A stretch of 64,000 nucleotides of DNA from Flavobacteriales bacterium (GTDB lineage: Bacteria; Bacteroidota; Bacteroidia; NS11-12g; UBA9320), in NCBI GenBank assembly GCA_020635455.1, contig JACJZT010000003.1, positions 248,001 through 312,000 on the forward strand, read 5' to 3'. A program made the position numbers and the translations under genes. Under the pieces are notes generated by a model, which worked only from the letters and a program-made list of their open reading frames with translations, was not told where the DNA came from and ran no database searches. Positions 35,911 to 44,822 of the stretch are shown piece after piece; positions within the stretch are counted from its first letter, which is position 1, and the number at the start of each line of letters is the position of its first letter.

Positions 35911-38679
35911 TTATACCACCACATTTATGATCCTTCCTTTTACGAAAATAAATTTCTTCAAAGGCTTCCCATCCATCCATTTCTGAACGATCTCATTTGC
36001 AAGAACCGAATTCTCGATCTCAGACTGAGGAGCATTCAGAGCAAAATTCATCTGCAACCGCATTTTTCCATTTACCGAAACCGGATAATTAAAATCATCG
36101 TCCTTTAAGAATTTTTCTTCTGCCTCGGGGTATTGGGCGTCGAGAACCGAACCACCGAATCCGGCTTTTTGCCATAATTCTTCACAAATATGAGGAGCAA
36201 AAGGACTCATCATGATAACAAATTTTTTGAAAACCTCCTTATTCCGGCATTTATGGCCCTGAAGTTCATTTAAACAGATCATAAAAGAACTTATACATGT
36301 ATTGAAGGAATACCGTTCAATATCGTCCTGAACTTTTTTAAGGGTTCTGTGTATCAATTTAAGACTGGCTTCACCAGGTTCAGCATCATCAATGGTTAAG
36401 TTGCCATCGTCATTTACGTAAAACGACCAAAATCGTTTCAAAAACCTGCTGACTCCGTCGATCCCTTTGGTTGCCCAGGGTTTGTCCTGATCAATGGGTC
36501 CAAGAAACATTTCGTACATACGAAAAGCATCCGTCCCGTAATTCTCGATCACTTCATCGGGATTAACCACATTCCTCAGTCGCTTGCTCATTTTGGTTAT
36601 GGCCTTTTCAAAAGTAAAATTGCCCTGGTCCATCACAAACTCGTAGGATTTAAACTGGGTAAACTCTTCGCAGAAAGCTTCGATCTCATCGGTCTGAAAA
36701 TTCTCATCATCCCCAATGTATTCATACGGCACCTGAAACTGAAGTAATCCATTTGTATCAGGTGTTAAGCTGTAGCTGTAAATCTTCTTGATTTCCGGGT
36801 TGTAATAACAATAATAAACCACCCCACCGATCATTCCCTGATTGATCAGCTTTTTATATGGCTCATCAAACCCTATATAACCGAGGTCGTGAAGCACTTT
36901 GCACCACATACGGGAGTAAAGCAGATGCCCGACTGCATGTTCTGCACCTCCTACATATAAGTCGACCTGATTCCAGTAATCGGATTTTGATCGGTCACAG
37001 AATTCGTTCTGATTATCAGGGTCCATATATCGGAGGTAGTACCAGCTGCTTCCTGCATAACCCGGCATCGTATCCGTTTCACGAACCATTCCATCGTCGG
37101 TTTTAACCCAATCATCCATTCCTGCAAGTGGTGAACGTCCGTCACCGGTTGGCTTATAAGATTCCACTTCGGGTAAAGTAACCGGCAGGTTCTCCAGGGT
37201 TTCGGTAAAGATGGTTTCCCCGGAATATTTTACCGGGAAGGGCTCTCCCCAATATCTTTGCCGACTAAAACCGGCATCTCTCATCCGGTAATTGATCATG
37301 CGTTTACCGAGTTTACGATCTTCAATGCTTTTCATGATCAAACTGCTGGCTTCGGAATAATTCATTCCATTCAGATCAATCCCACCTGCTGAAGAATTAA
37401 TTAAGATGGCATTTTTTTCTTCATAAGCATTTTCACTCAGATCAACCTTATCGAATATATTCGGTATGGGTAAGTTAAACTTACGTGCGAATGCATAATC
37501 TCTTGAATCTCCTGAAGGAACGGCCATTATAGCACCTGTGCCATAACCCATCAGCACATAATCTGCTATATAAACGGGCACAAGGGAGTCTGTGAAAGGG
37601 TGAAGCACATAGGCTCCGGTAAATTCACCGGTAACTTCTTTGCTTTCAGATTTTCTTTCCAGTTCGGACCTTGAATTGCTATACGCTTTGTATTTTTCGA
37701 TTTTAACCGTTTGTTCCGCACTGCAGATCAGATCGAGCAATGGGTGCTCCGGTGCCAAAACCATGAACGAAACGCCAAAAATTGTATCCGGCCTTGTCGT
37801 AAAACATTGTATGCTTAAATCTTCCATGCCAATCAACTTAAAGCTAATCAGCATGCCTTCGCTCCGGCCTATCCAGTTTCGCTGCATTTCTTTGAGACTC
37901 TCCGGAAAATCAACCCATTCAAGTCCTTCAAGTAAGCGGTCTGCAAATTTCGTGATCCTCAAAAACCACTGGCTCATTTCTTTTCTTACCACAGGATGTC
38001 CGCCTCTTTCCGATACACCGTTTATTACCTCATCGTTGGCCAGGACCGTGCCCAGGGCTTCGCACCAGTTTATGGTTGAAACATCCTTATAGGCAAGCCT
38101 GTGAACTTTTAATTCAGCCTGTTTCTCGACTTCACTTAGTTCATTCCAGCCTTTATTGATGCTTGTGACCCTTTCTCCTTTTTCAAATAATTGAACTAAA
38201 GTTTGAATGGGCTCGGCTTTTCCGGTTTGCGGATTGAACCAACTATGATACATCTGTATAAAGATCCATTGGGTCCATTTGTAATAATCAGGATCAGAAG
38301 TTCTCACTTCTCTGTCCCAATCGTAACAAAAACCGATGTTCTTTAATTGTTCCTTGTACCGGATAATGTTTTTGTCGGTGGTAACCGAAGGATGCTGACC
38401 GGTTTCAATGGCGTACTGCTCAGCAGGCAAACCAAATGCATCAAATCCCATGGGGTGAAGAACATTATAGCCCTGTAACCTTTTGAACCTTGAAACGATA
38501 TCACTGGCAATATACCCTAAAGGATGCCCAACGTGCAGTCCTGCTCCACTTGGATAAGGAAACATATCAAGAACATAGTATTTAGGTTTTTCGGAAGGGC
38601 CTTCAACTTTGTACAGCTGATTATCCTGCCAGTATTGTTGCCATTTCCGCTCAATATCCCTGAAATTATAGGTACTCAT
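35911..38679 (-). CDS. leuS: Leucyl-tRNA synthetase
   Basis: LeuS charges tRNA-Leu. From the ATG at 38679 (MSTYNFRDIERKWQQYW) it is 922 aa; an upstream extension of 40 hydrophobic codons lies before the promoter and is rejected. The HIGH motif is in FPYPSGAGLHVGHPLGY, the CP1 editing domain includes TTRPDTIFG, and KMSKRLRNVVNPDEVI is the KMSKS loop. A roughly 70-aa insertion before KMSKS (YCYYNPEIKKIYSYSLTPD...) is typical of Bacteroidota LeuS. The final ANEIVQKWMDGKPLKKFIFVKGRIINVVV is intact. Confidence 0.96.
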   Translation of the reverse strand: MSTYNFRDIERKWQQYWQDNQLYKVEGPSEKPKYYVLDMFPYPSGAGLHVGHPLGYIASDIVSRFKRLQGYNVLHPMGFDAFGLPAEQYAIETGQHPSVTTDKNIIRYKEQLKNIGFCYDWDREVRTSDPDYYKWTQWIFIQMYHSWFNPQTGKAEPIQTLVQLFEKGERVTSINKGWNELSEVEKQAELKVHRLAYKDVSTINWCEALGTVLANDEVINGVSERGGHPVVRKEMSQWFLRITKFADRLLEGLEWVDFPESLKEMQRNWIGRSEGMLISFKLIGMEDLSIQCFTTRPDTIFGVSFMVLAPEHPLLDLICSAEQTVKIEKYKAYSNSRSELERKSESKEVTGEFTGAYVLHPFTDSLVPVYIADYVLMGYGTGAIMAVPSGDSRDYAFARKFNLPIPNIFDKVDLSENAYEEKNAILINSSAGGIDLNGMNYSEASSLIMKSIEDRKLGKRMINYRMRDAGFSRQRYWGEPFPVKYSGETIFTETLENLPVTLPEVESYKPTGDGRSPLAGMDDWVKTDDGMVRETDTMPGYAGSSWYYLRYMDPDNQNEFCDRSKSDYWNQVDLYVGGAEHAVGHLLYSRMWCKVLHDLGYIGFDEPYKKLINQGMIGGVVYYCYYNPEIKKIYSYSLTPDTNGLLQFQVPYEYIGDDENFQTDEIEAFCEEFTQFKSYEFVMDQGNFTFEKAITKMSKRLRNVVNPDEVIENYGTDAFRMYEMFLGPIDQDKPWATKGIDGVSRFLKRFWSFYVNDDGNLTIDDAEPGEASLKLIHRTLKKVQDDIERYSFNTCISSFMICLNELQGHKCRNKEVFKKFVIMMSPFAPHICEELWQKAGFGGSVLDAQYPEAEEKFLKDDDFNYPVSVNGKMRLQMNFALNAPQSEIENSVLANEIVQKWMDGKPLKKFIFVKGRIINVVV

Positions 38680-38689
38680 AAGAAGTTTG

Positions 38690-38697
38690 CAAAAATA
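38690..38697 (-). promoter_or_regulatory. -7 box of leuS
   Basis: TATTTTTG on the minus strand ends 10 nt before the ATG at 38679 and decides the start codon. No well-spaced -33 box is evident. Confidence 0.45.
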
Positions 38698-38797
38698 TGG
38701 AATAATTATCTGGAGTAATGACAATAATAGGGTTAAAAATACCTTCAACCGGAAAAGTGTAGCGATTGGTATGATAAAAGTCAATGAAACTAAAACC

Positions 38798-38813
38798 AAA
38801 CAAACGTTTGTTT
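38798..38813. promoter_or_regulatory. Perfect 16-bp palindrome, candidate TetR operator
   Basis: AAACAAACGTTTGTTT is identical to its reverse complement. It overlaps the -33 TTTG of the tetR promoter and lies 36 bp before the regulator start, the usual place for an autoregulatory TetR-family operator. I did not notice a second copy elsewhere in the window. Confidence 0.55.
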
Positions 38814-38838
38814 TTTAAACTTAATTATATTAACTTTG
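38807..38838 (+). promoter_or_regulatory. Promoter of the tetR / beta-oxidation operon
   Basis: TTTG (38807-38810), 20 nt, then TAACTTTG (38831-38838), both exact consensus matches; the ATG follows after 10 nt. The -33 element is embedded in the palindrome at 38798-38813, so regulator binding would block the polymerase. Confidence 0.65.
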
Positions 38839-38848
38839 AATTTTAAAC

Positions 38849-39436
38849 ATGGCACTTACCAAAACGGAAATCATAAAAAGGTCCATTCCCGTGTTTAAGG
38901 AAAAGGGATATAATGCAACCTGCATGGCGGACATTGCAAATGCCACCGGTATACTAAAGGGCTCCATATATCACCATTTCCCATCCAAGGAAGCCCTAAT
39001 GACTGAAATTTTGGAATATCTGCGCAGTTACTTTGTTGAGAAGGTTTTTTCCATTGCCTATAATGAAAAGTCGCCCATTGAAAAAAGGCTTGAAAAACTT
39101 GCAAGAAAATCGGAAGAACATTTTTTAGACGGAACCGGAGGATGCTTTATGTCGATGATCGGAACCGAGACCGTATTAAACCAGAAGTCCTTTAATCTAA
39201 TTATCACAGAGTTCTTCAAAGATTGGCATTCGGCCTTTATGCATCTATACTCGCAGGTTACCGATGCTCAAAAAGCCGATCAGTATTCTGAAAGAGCCAT
39301 CATGCTCATTGAAGGTGCCGTATTGCTTATGAGAATACACAATAACGTTGATTACCTTACTAAAGTGCAAAAAATGTTGTTGTCGGAATTCAAACTCCTC
39401 AATATAAATCACATCAAAAAATCAACCATTCAGTAA
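38849..39436 (+). CDS. TetR/AcrR family regulator of the fatty-acid operon
   Basis: The 195-aa repressor has a canonical N-terminal TetR helix-turn-helix (GYNATCMADIANATGILKGSIYHHFPSKEALM, residues about 20-52) and a C-terminal TetR_C-like ligand domain. It is the first gene of an operon whose other members are beta-oxidation enzymes, with one base between its stop and the next start. It very likely senses an acyl-CoA and represses its own operon; the ligand is inference. Confidence 0.88.
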   Translation: MALTKTEIIKRSIPVFKEKGYNATCMADIANATGILKGSIYHHFPSKEALMTEILEYLRSYFVEKVFSIAYNEKSPIEKRLEKLARKSEEHFLDGTGGCFMSMIGTETVLNQKSFNLIITEFFKDWHSAFMHLYSQVTDAQKADQYSERAIMLIEGAVLLMRIHNNVDYLTKVQKMLLSEFKLLNINHIKKSTIQ

Positions 39437-39437
39437 A

Positions 39438-41828
39438 GTGAAAATTAGAAGAATAAAAAAAGTGGCCATAATTGGCTCGGGTGTAATGGGTAGCAGACTG
39501 GCATGCCATTTTGCGAACGCAGGAATAAAAACCATACTTCTGGATATCGTAACTCCGGGCTTGAATGAAGAGGAATCGGGTAAACCGGAGCATAGGAATA
39601 AGCTAGTGAACGAGGCCTTACAAACGGCGCTCAGATCGAATCCTTCACCTGTATACAACAAGGATGTAAGTTTATTAATAAAAACCGGAAACATTGAAGA
39701 CCATCTGGAATGGTTAAAGGATGTGGACTGGACCATTGAAGCGGTGGTTGAAAATCTCGAAATAAAAAAACAACTCTTCGAAAAACTGGAGCAATTCCGA
39801 AAACCGGGAACCCTGATTTCAAGTAATACCAGCGGAATCCCGATTTCGTGGATGTCGAAAGACCGGAGCGATGATTTTCGGGCACATTTTTGTGGTACCC
39901 ACTTTTTCAATCCGCCAAGATATCTTCCTTTATTAGAGATCATTCCCGGAAAGGATACTTCAGAGGACGTTGTTGATTTTTTAATGGAGTTCGGGTCTTT
40001 GAACCTTGGCAAAACCACCGTGAAATGCAAGGACACTCCTGCATTTATTGCCAACAGGGTGGGAATTTACAGCATCATGGCTGTGTTTAAATTAATGCAT
40101 GAACTTGACCTCAACATTGAGATCGTTGATTCACTAACAGGCCCCCTTACGGGAAAACCAAAATCGGCAACTTTCAGAACTTCGGATGTGGTTGGACTTG
40201 ATACGCTGGCTAAAGTAGCCGCCGGCCTTGAAATGGCACTGACCAATGACCGGGAAAAAGACATCTTTAAACTTCCGGAATATGTTCAGAAAATGCTGGA
40301 CAAAAAATGGCTCGGCGATAAAACAAAACAAGGATTTTACAAAAAAACCAAGGACGAGAATGGAAACAGACTTATTCTGGCACTCGATCTGAAGTTGATG
40401 GAATACCAAATGCCAACCAAAACCCGTTTCGATTCGGTTGGAAATGCACGTCAAATTGAAAATCTTAAAGACAGAATGAAATTTCTGTCGACTCAAACCG
40501 ATGTTGCAGGCAAATTCATTAACCTGCTGAATTATCACGTTTTTCAATATGTAAGCCACAGGATACCCGAAATATCCGATTCACTTTATCAGATCGACGA
40601 TGCCATGCGTGCAGGTTTTGGCTGGGAATACGGTCCATTTGAAACCTGGGACATTCTGGGCGTCGAAAGAACTCTCGAATCCATGGAGAAAAACAATTTT
40701 GAAGTGGCCTCCTGGATAAAGGAAATGCTGGCAAAAGGTATTCGCAAGTTTTACAAATCGGAAAATGGCAAAGCCTATTATTACGATATAAATTCAGGCG
40801 AATACAAAATTATTCCCGGACGCGAAAGCTTCATCCTGCTCGACAATTTCAGGTCGCAACCTGCCGTATGGCAAAACAAAGGATGCACCCTGCACGATAT
40901 CGGAGATGGAGTTTTAAACCTCGAGTTTCACACAAAAATGAACACTCTTGGTTCAGAGGTTCTCGAAGGAATCAATAAATCCATTGAGATCGCCGAAAAA
41001 GAATTTAATGGTTTGGTGCTCGGTAACAATGCGGCGAATTTTTCGGCCGGTGCCAATCTGGCAATGCTTTTCATGCTGGCAATCGATCAGGAATTCGACG
41101 AACTCGACATGGCGGTGAGGTATTTCCAAAACACGGTAATGAAACTCAGATATTCATCTATTCCGGTTGTAATTGCTCCTCACGGGCTCACGCTTGGAGG
41201 AGGATGCGAAATGACCTTGCATGCCGATTCGGCTGTAGCTCATGTTGAAACGTACATCGGACTTGTTGAATTTGGGGTTGGATTGATACCGGCAGGTGGA
41301 GGAACCAAGGAATTTGTGGTTCGAACTTCGGATAGTTTTTACGAAGGTGACCCCCAACTTCCCAAATTACAGGAAAGATTCACCACCATCGCAACGGCTA
41401 AGGTGGCCACCTCGGCTTCTGAAGCTTTTGACCTGGGATTGCTGCATCACGACAAGGACCTTGCGGTTATGAATCTTCAAAGACAATTGCTTGAAGCCAA
41501 AAACAAAGTGCTCGAATTGAGTTCGGCAGGTTATGTTCAGCCAGTAATGAGAGATGACATTCTTGTACTGGGAAGAACCGCCCTTGGGACCCTTTATGCC
41601 GGAACCGAGGCATTTAAACTTAGCAATTACGCCAGTGAACACGACATGAAGATCGCCCGAAAACTGGCATTTGTTATGGCAGGCGGCGACCTGAGCCAGC
41701 CTACAAGGGTCTCTGAGCAGTATTTGCTTGACCTGGAAAGGGAAGCCTTTTTAAGCCTTTTAGGTGAAAAAAAGACGCTTGAACGTATTCAATCAATTTT
41801 AAAAGGCGGTAAACCATTAAGAAACTAA
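39438..41828 (+). CDS. 3-hydroxyacyl-CoA dehydrogenase / enoyl-CoA hydratase fusion
   Basis: The 796-aa bifunctional enzyme catalyses the hydration and NAD-dependent oxidation steps of beta-oxidation. The dehydrogenase comes first (IIGSGVMGSRLACHFANAG, about 10-28; HFFNPPRYLPLLEIIPG with the catalytic His). The hydratase/crotonase part is at about 500-700 (GNNAANFSAGANLAM, GGGCEMTLHAD, GLIPAGGGTKE), the reverse of the E. coli FadB order. The start is GTG at 39438, one base after the tetR stop. It forms an operon with thiolase and acyl-CoA dehydrogenase. Confidence 0.93.
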   Translation: MKIRRIKKVAIIGSGVMGSRLACHFANAGIKTILLDIVTPGLNEEESGKPEHRNKLVNEALQTALRSNPSPVYNKDVSLLIKTGNIEDHLEWLKDVDWTIEAVVENLEIKKQLFEKLEQFRKPGTLISSNTSGIPISWMSKDRSDDFRAHFCGTHFFNPPRYLPLLEIIPGKDTSEDVVDFLMEFGSLNLGKTTVKCKDTPAFIANRVGIYSIMAVFKLMHELDLNIEIVDSLTGPLTGKPKSATFRTSDVVGLDTLAKVAAGLEMALTNDREKDIFKLPEYVQKMLDKKWLGDKTKQGFYKKTKDENGNRLILALDLKLMEYQMPTKTRFDSVGNARQIENLKDRMKFLSTQTDVAGKFINLLNYHVFQYVSHRIPEISDSLYQIDDAMRAGFGWEYGPFETWDILGVERTLESMEKNNFEVASWIKEMLAKGIRKFYKSENGKAYYYDINSGEYKIIPGRESFILLDNFRSQPAVWQNKGCTLHDIGDGVLNLEFHTKMNTLGSEVLEGINKSIEIAEKEFNGLVLGNNAANFSAGANLAMLFMLAIDQEFDELDMAVRYFQNTVMKLRYSSIPVVIAPHGLTLGGGCEMTLHADSAVAHVETYIGLVEFGVGLIPAGGGTKEFVVRTSDSFYEGDPQLPKLQERFTTIATAKVATSASEAFDLGLLHHDKDLAVMNLQRQLLEAKNKVLELSSAGYVQPVMRDDILVLGRTALGTLYAGTEAFKLSNYASEHDMKIARKLAFVMAGGDLSQPTRVSEQYLLDLEREAFLSLLGEKKTLERIQSILKGGKPLRN

Positions 41829-41836
41829 ATAAAATC

Positions 41837-43009
41837 ATGAGTGCATATATTATAAAAGGATTGCGATCCGCAGTAACCAAGTCTAAAAAAGGAGGTTTTA
41901 GATTTACTTCACCGGTTGATTTTGGAGCCGAAGTGATAAACCAACTGCTGGCTTCCATACCTCAACTCGACCCCGGCAGAGTTGACGACCTGATGGTTGG
42001 AAATGCTGTTCCGGAAGCTGAGCAGGGTTTACAAATGGCGAGATGGCTTGGCGTACGAAGCAATTTACCCATTTCCGTTCCGGGTGTAACCGTGAACCGT
42101 TATTGTGGGTCGGGAATTGAGACCATTGCCATGGCAACTGCAAAAATTGAAGCCGGAATGGCCGATTGCATCATTGCAGGTGGTGTTGAAAGCATGAGTC
42201 TGGTGCCAACAGTAGGCTATAAAACCGTACCAAATTATTCAATCGCAACGGAACATTCAGATTATTTTATCGGTATGGGACTTACAGCCGAAGAAGTTTC
42301 CATTAAGTATGGGATCAACCGGGAAGAACAGGATGAATTTTCGCTTAATTCACATCTAAAGGCCATTGAAGCCATAAAGAACGGTAAATTTAAATCGGAA
42401 ATTGCCCCGATTACCATTGATGAGGTTTATTACGATGCCGGCAAGAGAAAAAAAAGAAGTTTTACGGTTGAAGTTGATGAAGGGCCCCGACCCGACACTT
42501 CTGCCGAAGGATTGAGCAAATTAAAACCTGCATTTAAACTTGGCGGATTGGTAACGGCGGGAAATTCTTCTCAAACCAGTGACGGAGCTGCATTTGTTAT
42601 TATAATGAGTGAAAAGATGATGAAGGAACTTGGACTTGAACCGGAAGCAAGACTGGTTTCATGTGGAAGTGCCGGAGTAAACCCCAGATATATGGGAATT
42701 GGCCCTTGTGAAGCCGTACCCAAAGTATTGCAAAGAACCGGAATGAAAATACAGGACATGGACCTGATAGAATTAAATGAGGCCTTTGCTGCTCAATCGC
42801 TTGCCGTAATTAAGAATCTTGACCTGGATCCTTCAAAGGTCAATCCCAATGGAGGAGCCATTGCTTTGGGGCATCCGCTTGGATGCACCGGAGCCAGACT
42901 TGCAATTACCCTTTCGAGAGAATTAAAGGAAAGAAACAAAAAATACGGACTGGTAACTGCATGTATTGGAGGCGGACAGGGTATTGCTGCTGTTATAGAG
43001 CGATTTTAA
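41837..43009 (+). CDS. Acetyl-CoA C-acyltransferase (3-ketoacyl-CoA thiolase)
   Basis: The 390-aa thiolase cleaves 3-ketoacyl-CoA to acetyl-CoA and a shortened acyl-CoA. The nucleophilic Cys is in VNRYCGSGIETIAMA (about residue 90), with NPNGGAIALGHPLGCTGARL (His) and CIGGGQGIAAVIERF (second Cys) at the C-terminus. It follows the HAD/ECH fusion by 8 bp and is its pathway partner. Confidence 0.94.
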   Translation: MSAYIIKGLRSAVTKSKKGGFRFTSPVDFGAEVINQLLASIPQLDPGRVDDLMVGNAVPEAEQGLQMARWLGVRSNLPISVPGVTVNRYCGSGIETIAMATAKIEAGMADCIIAGGVESMSLVPTVGYKTVPNYSIATEHSDYFIGMGLTAEEVSIKYGINREEQDEFSLNSHLKAIEAIKNGKFKSEIAPITIDEVYYDAGKRKKRSFTVEVDEGPRPDTSAEGLSKLKPAFKLGGLVTAGNSSQTSDGAAFVIIMSEKMMKELGLEPEARLVSCGSAGVNPRYMGIGPCEAVPKVLQRTGMKIQDMDLIELNEAFAAQSLAVIKNLDLDPSKVNPNGGAIALGHPLGCTGARLAITLSRELKERNKKYGLVTACIGGGQGIAAVIERF

Positions 43010-43034
43010 ACTTAAATAATAAAACGAAAACGAT

Positions 43035-44813
43035 ATGACCAAAACATTTTTAAAAGGCGGTGAATTTTTGATAAAAGATGAACTAGCCATAAACACCTAT
43101 ATTCCGGAAGAATTTACCGAAGAACAAGTTATGTTCAGTGAAATGGCAGAAGACTTTTTAAGAACCAAAGTTTGGCCAAACATTGAAAAAATAGATAAAT
43201 GTGAAGACCCTAACCTAATGATCAACCTGCTGAGTGAAGCAGGGGAACTGGGGTTGCTGGGAGCCGGTGTACCGGAATCATACGGAGGACTTGGTGTTGA
43301 CTTCAATACCGAAACCATACTGGCCGAGCATCTTGGACCAAGCCATTCTTTTGGAGTAGCCGTTGCAGCCCATTCCGGAATTGGCACCCTGCCCATTCTG
43401 TATTTTGGAACCGAAGAACAGAAGCAAAAGTACCTGCCCGATCTGGCAACAGGGAAGACCAAAGCGGCTTATTGCCTCACTGAACCCGGAAGTGGTTCGG
43501 ACGCACTGGCTGCCAAAACAAAAGCTGTATTAAGCGAAGATGGAAAACATTATATCATAAATGGCCAAAAAATGTGGATCACCAACGGTGGTTTTGCCGA
43601 TATACTGACGGTATTTGCAAAGATCGACGGTGAACAATTTACAGGATTTATTGTGGAGGCTAACACTCCGGGAGTTACTTTGGGAAAAGAGGAAAAGAAA
43701 ATGGGTATAAAAGGTTCCTCCACTTGTCAGATCTTTTTTGACAATGTTAAAATACCCGTAGAAAACCTGCTGGGTGAAGCAGGAAAAGGCCACAAAATAG
43801 CCTTCAATGTATTGAACATTGGTCGTTTTAAGCTTTGCGCCATGGTTACAGGCGGGGCCAAAGAGGCAACATCGGTTGCAGTAAAATATGCCAATGAACG
43901 AAAACAATTTGGTGTTCCCATTTCAAGTTTCGGGGCCATCAAGTACAAGATCGCCGAAATGGCCATTCGAACCTTTGCATCAGAATCTGCAACATACCGA
44001 ACGTCTTCCATGATCAGAAACAAGATCGCAGACCTGGTTGATGAAGGAAAAGACCGGGTAATGGCAAAACTTGAAGCTGCAGAAGAATATAGCATAGAAT
44101 GCGCTATTTTGAAAGTACTGGGATCGGAAGTACTGGATTATGTGTCGGATGAGGCCGTTCAGATCTTTGGCGGGACCGGATACAGTGAAGATTATCCTGT
44201 GGCACGATTTTATCGCGACAGCCGGATCAACAGGATCTTTGAAGGCACCAACGAAATAAACCGGATACTTACGGTTGCCATGATGCTGAAAAGGACCATG
44301 AAAGGCCAACTCGACCTCATGACACCTGCTTTGGAAATTCAAAAAGAACTTACCAGCATTCCCGATTTTGGGGATGAACCTGAAGGATATCTGGCCCCGG
44401 AAAAAAAGGCCCTTGCTCAAGCCAAGAAGGCCATATTAATGGTTGCCGGAGCAGCCGTTCAAAAGTTTATGATGGAATTTGAGAAAGAGCAGGAGATCAT
44501 GATGAACCTTGCCGATATGCTGATCGACCTGTATGCAGCCGAAAGCACCATTTTGAGGGTTGAAAAACTCAACTCCATTAAGCCCGAAAAAGCTCAGCTT
44601 TTTGAAAACATTGCCAAATGTTACCTCAACGATTCTCTGGAACGCATTCATTTGAACGGAAAACACGCCATTACTGCATTTAGCGAAGGAGATGAATTGC
44701 GTATGATGTTGCTGGGCCTGAAAAGGTTTACCAAGTACAATGCCATCAATACGACTGCAATAAGAAGAGAAGTTGCTGACAGCATTATTGAAGCCGGAGG
44801 ATATAACATGTAG
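43035..44813 (+). CDS. Acyl-CoA dehydrogenase
   Basis: The 592-aa FAD enzyme carries out the first oxidation step of beta-oxidation. It has AYCLTEPGSGSDALAAKTKA and MWITNGGFADILTVFAK (FAD/acyl binding) and QIFGGTGYSEDYPVARFYRDSRINRIFEGTNEINR. It carries a C-terminal extension of about 180 residues, as in the long VLCAD/ACAD9-like bacterial enzymes. It is the last gene of the operon; the accessory island starts 9 bp after its stop. Confidence 0.94.
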   Translation: MTKTFLKGGEFLIKDELAINTYIPEEFTEEQVMFSEMAEDFLRTKVWPNIEKIDKCEDPNLMINLLSEAGELGLLGAGVPESYGGLGVDFNTETILAEHLGPSHSFGVAVAAHSGIGTLPILYFGTEEQKQKYLPDLATGKTKAAYCLTEPGSGSDALAAKTKAVLSEDGKHYIINGQKMWITNGGFADILTVFAKIDGEQFTGFIVEANTPGVTLGKEEKKMGIKGSSTCQIFFDNVKIPVENLLGEAGKGHKIAFNVLNIGRFKLCAMVTGGAKEATSVAVKYANERKQFGVPISSFGAIKYKIAEMAIRTFASESATYRTSSMIRNKIADLVDEGKDRVMAKLEAAEEYSIECAILKVLGSEVLDYVSDEAVQIFGGTGYSEDYPVARFYRDSRINRIFEGTNEINRILTVAMMLKRTMKGQLDLMTPALEIQKELTSIPDFGDEPEGYLAPEKKALAQAKKAILMVAGAAVQKFMMEFEKEQEIMMNLADMLIDLYAAESTILRVEKLNSIKPEKAQLFENIAKCYLNDSLERIHLNGKHAITAFSEGDELRMMLLGLKRFTKYNAINTTAIRREVADSIIEAGGYNM

Positions 44814-44822
44814 TTCTGAAAA

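Noticed and set aside
38680..38799. 40-codon extension of leuS
   Set aside because: It is upstream of the -7 box and has no LeuS similarity; MSTYNFRDIERKWQ is the conserved start.
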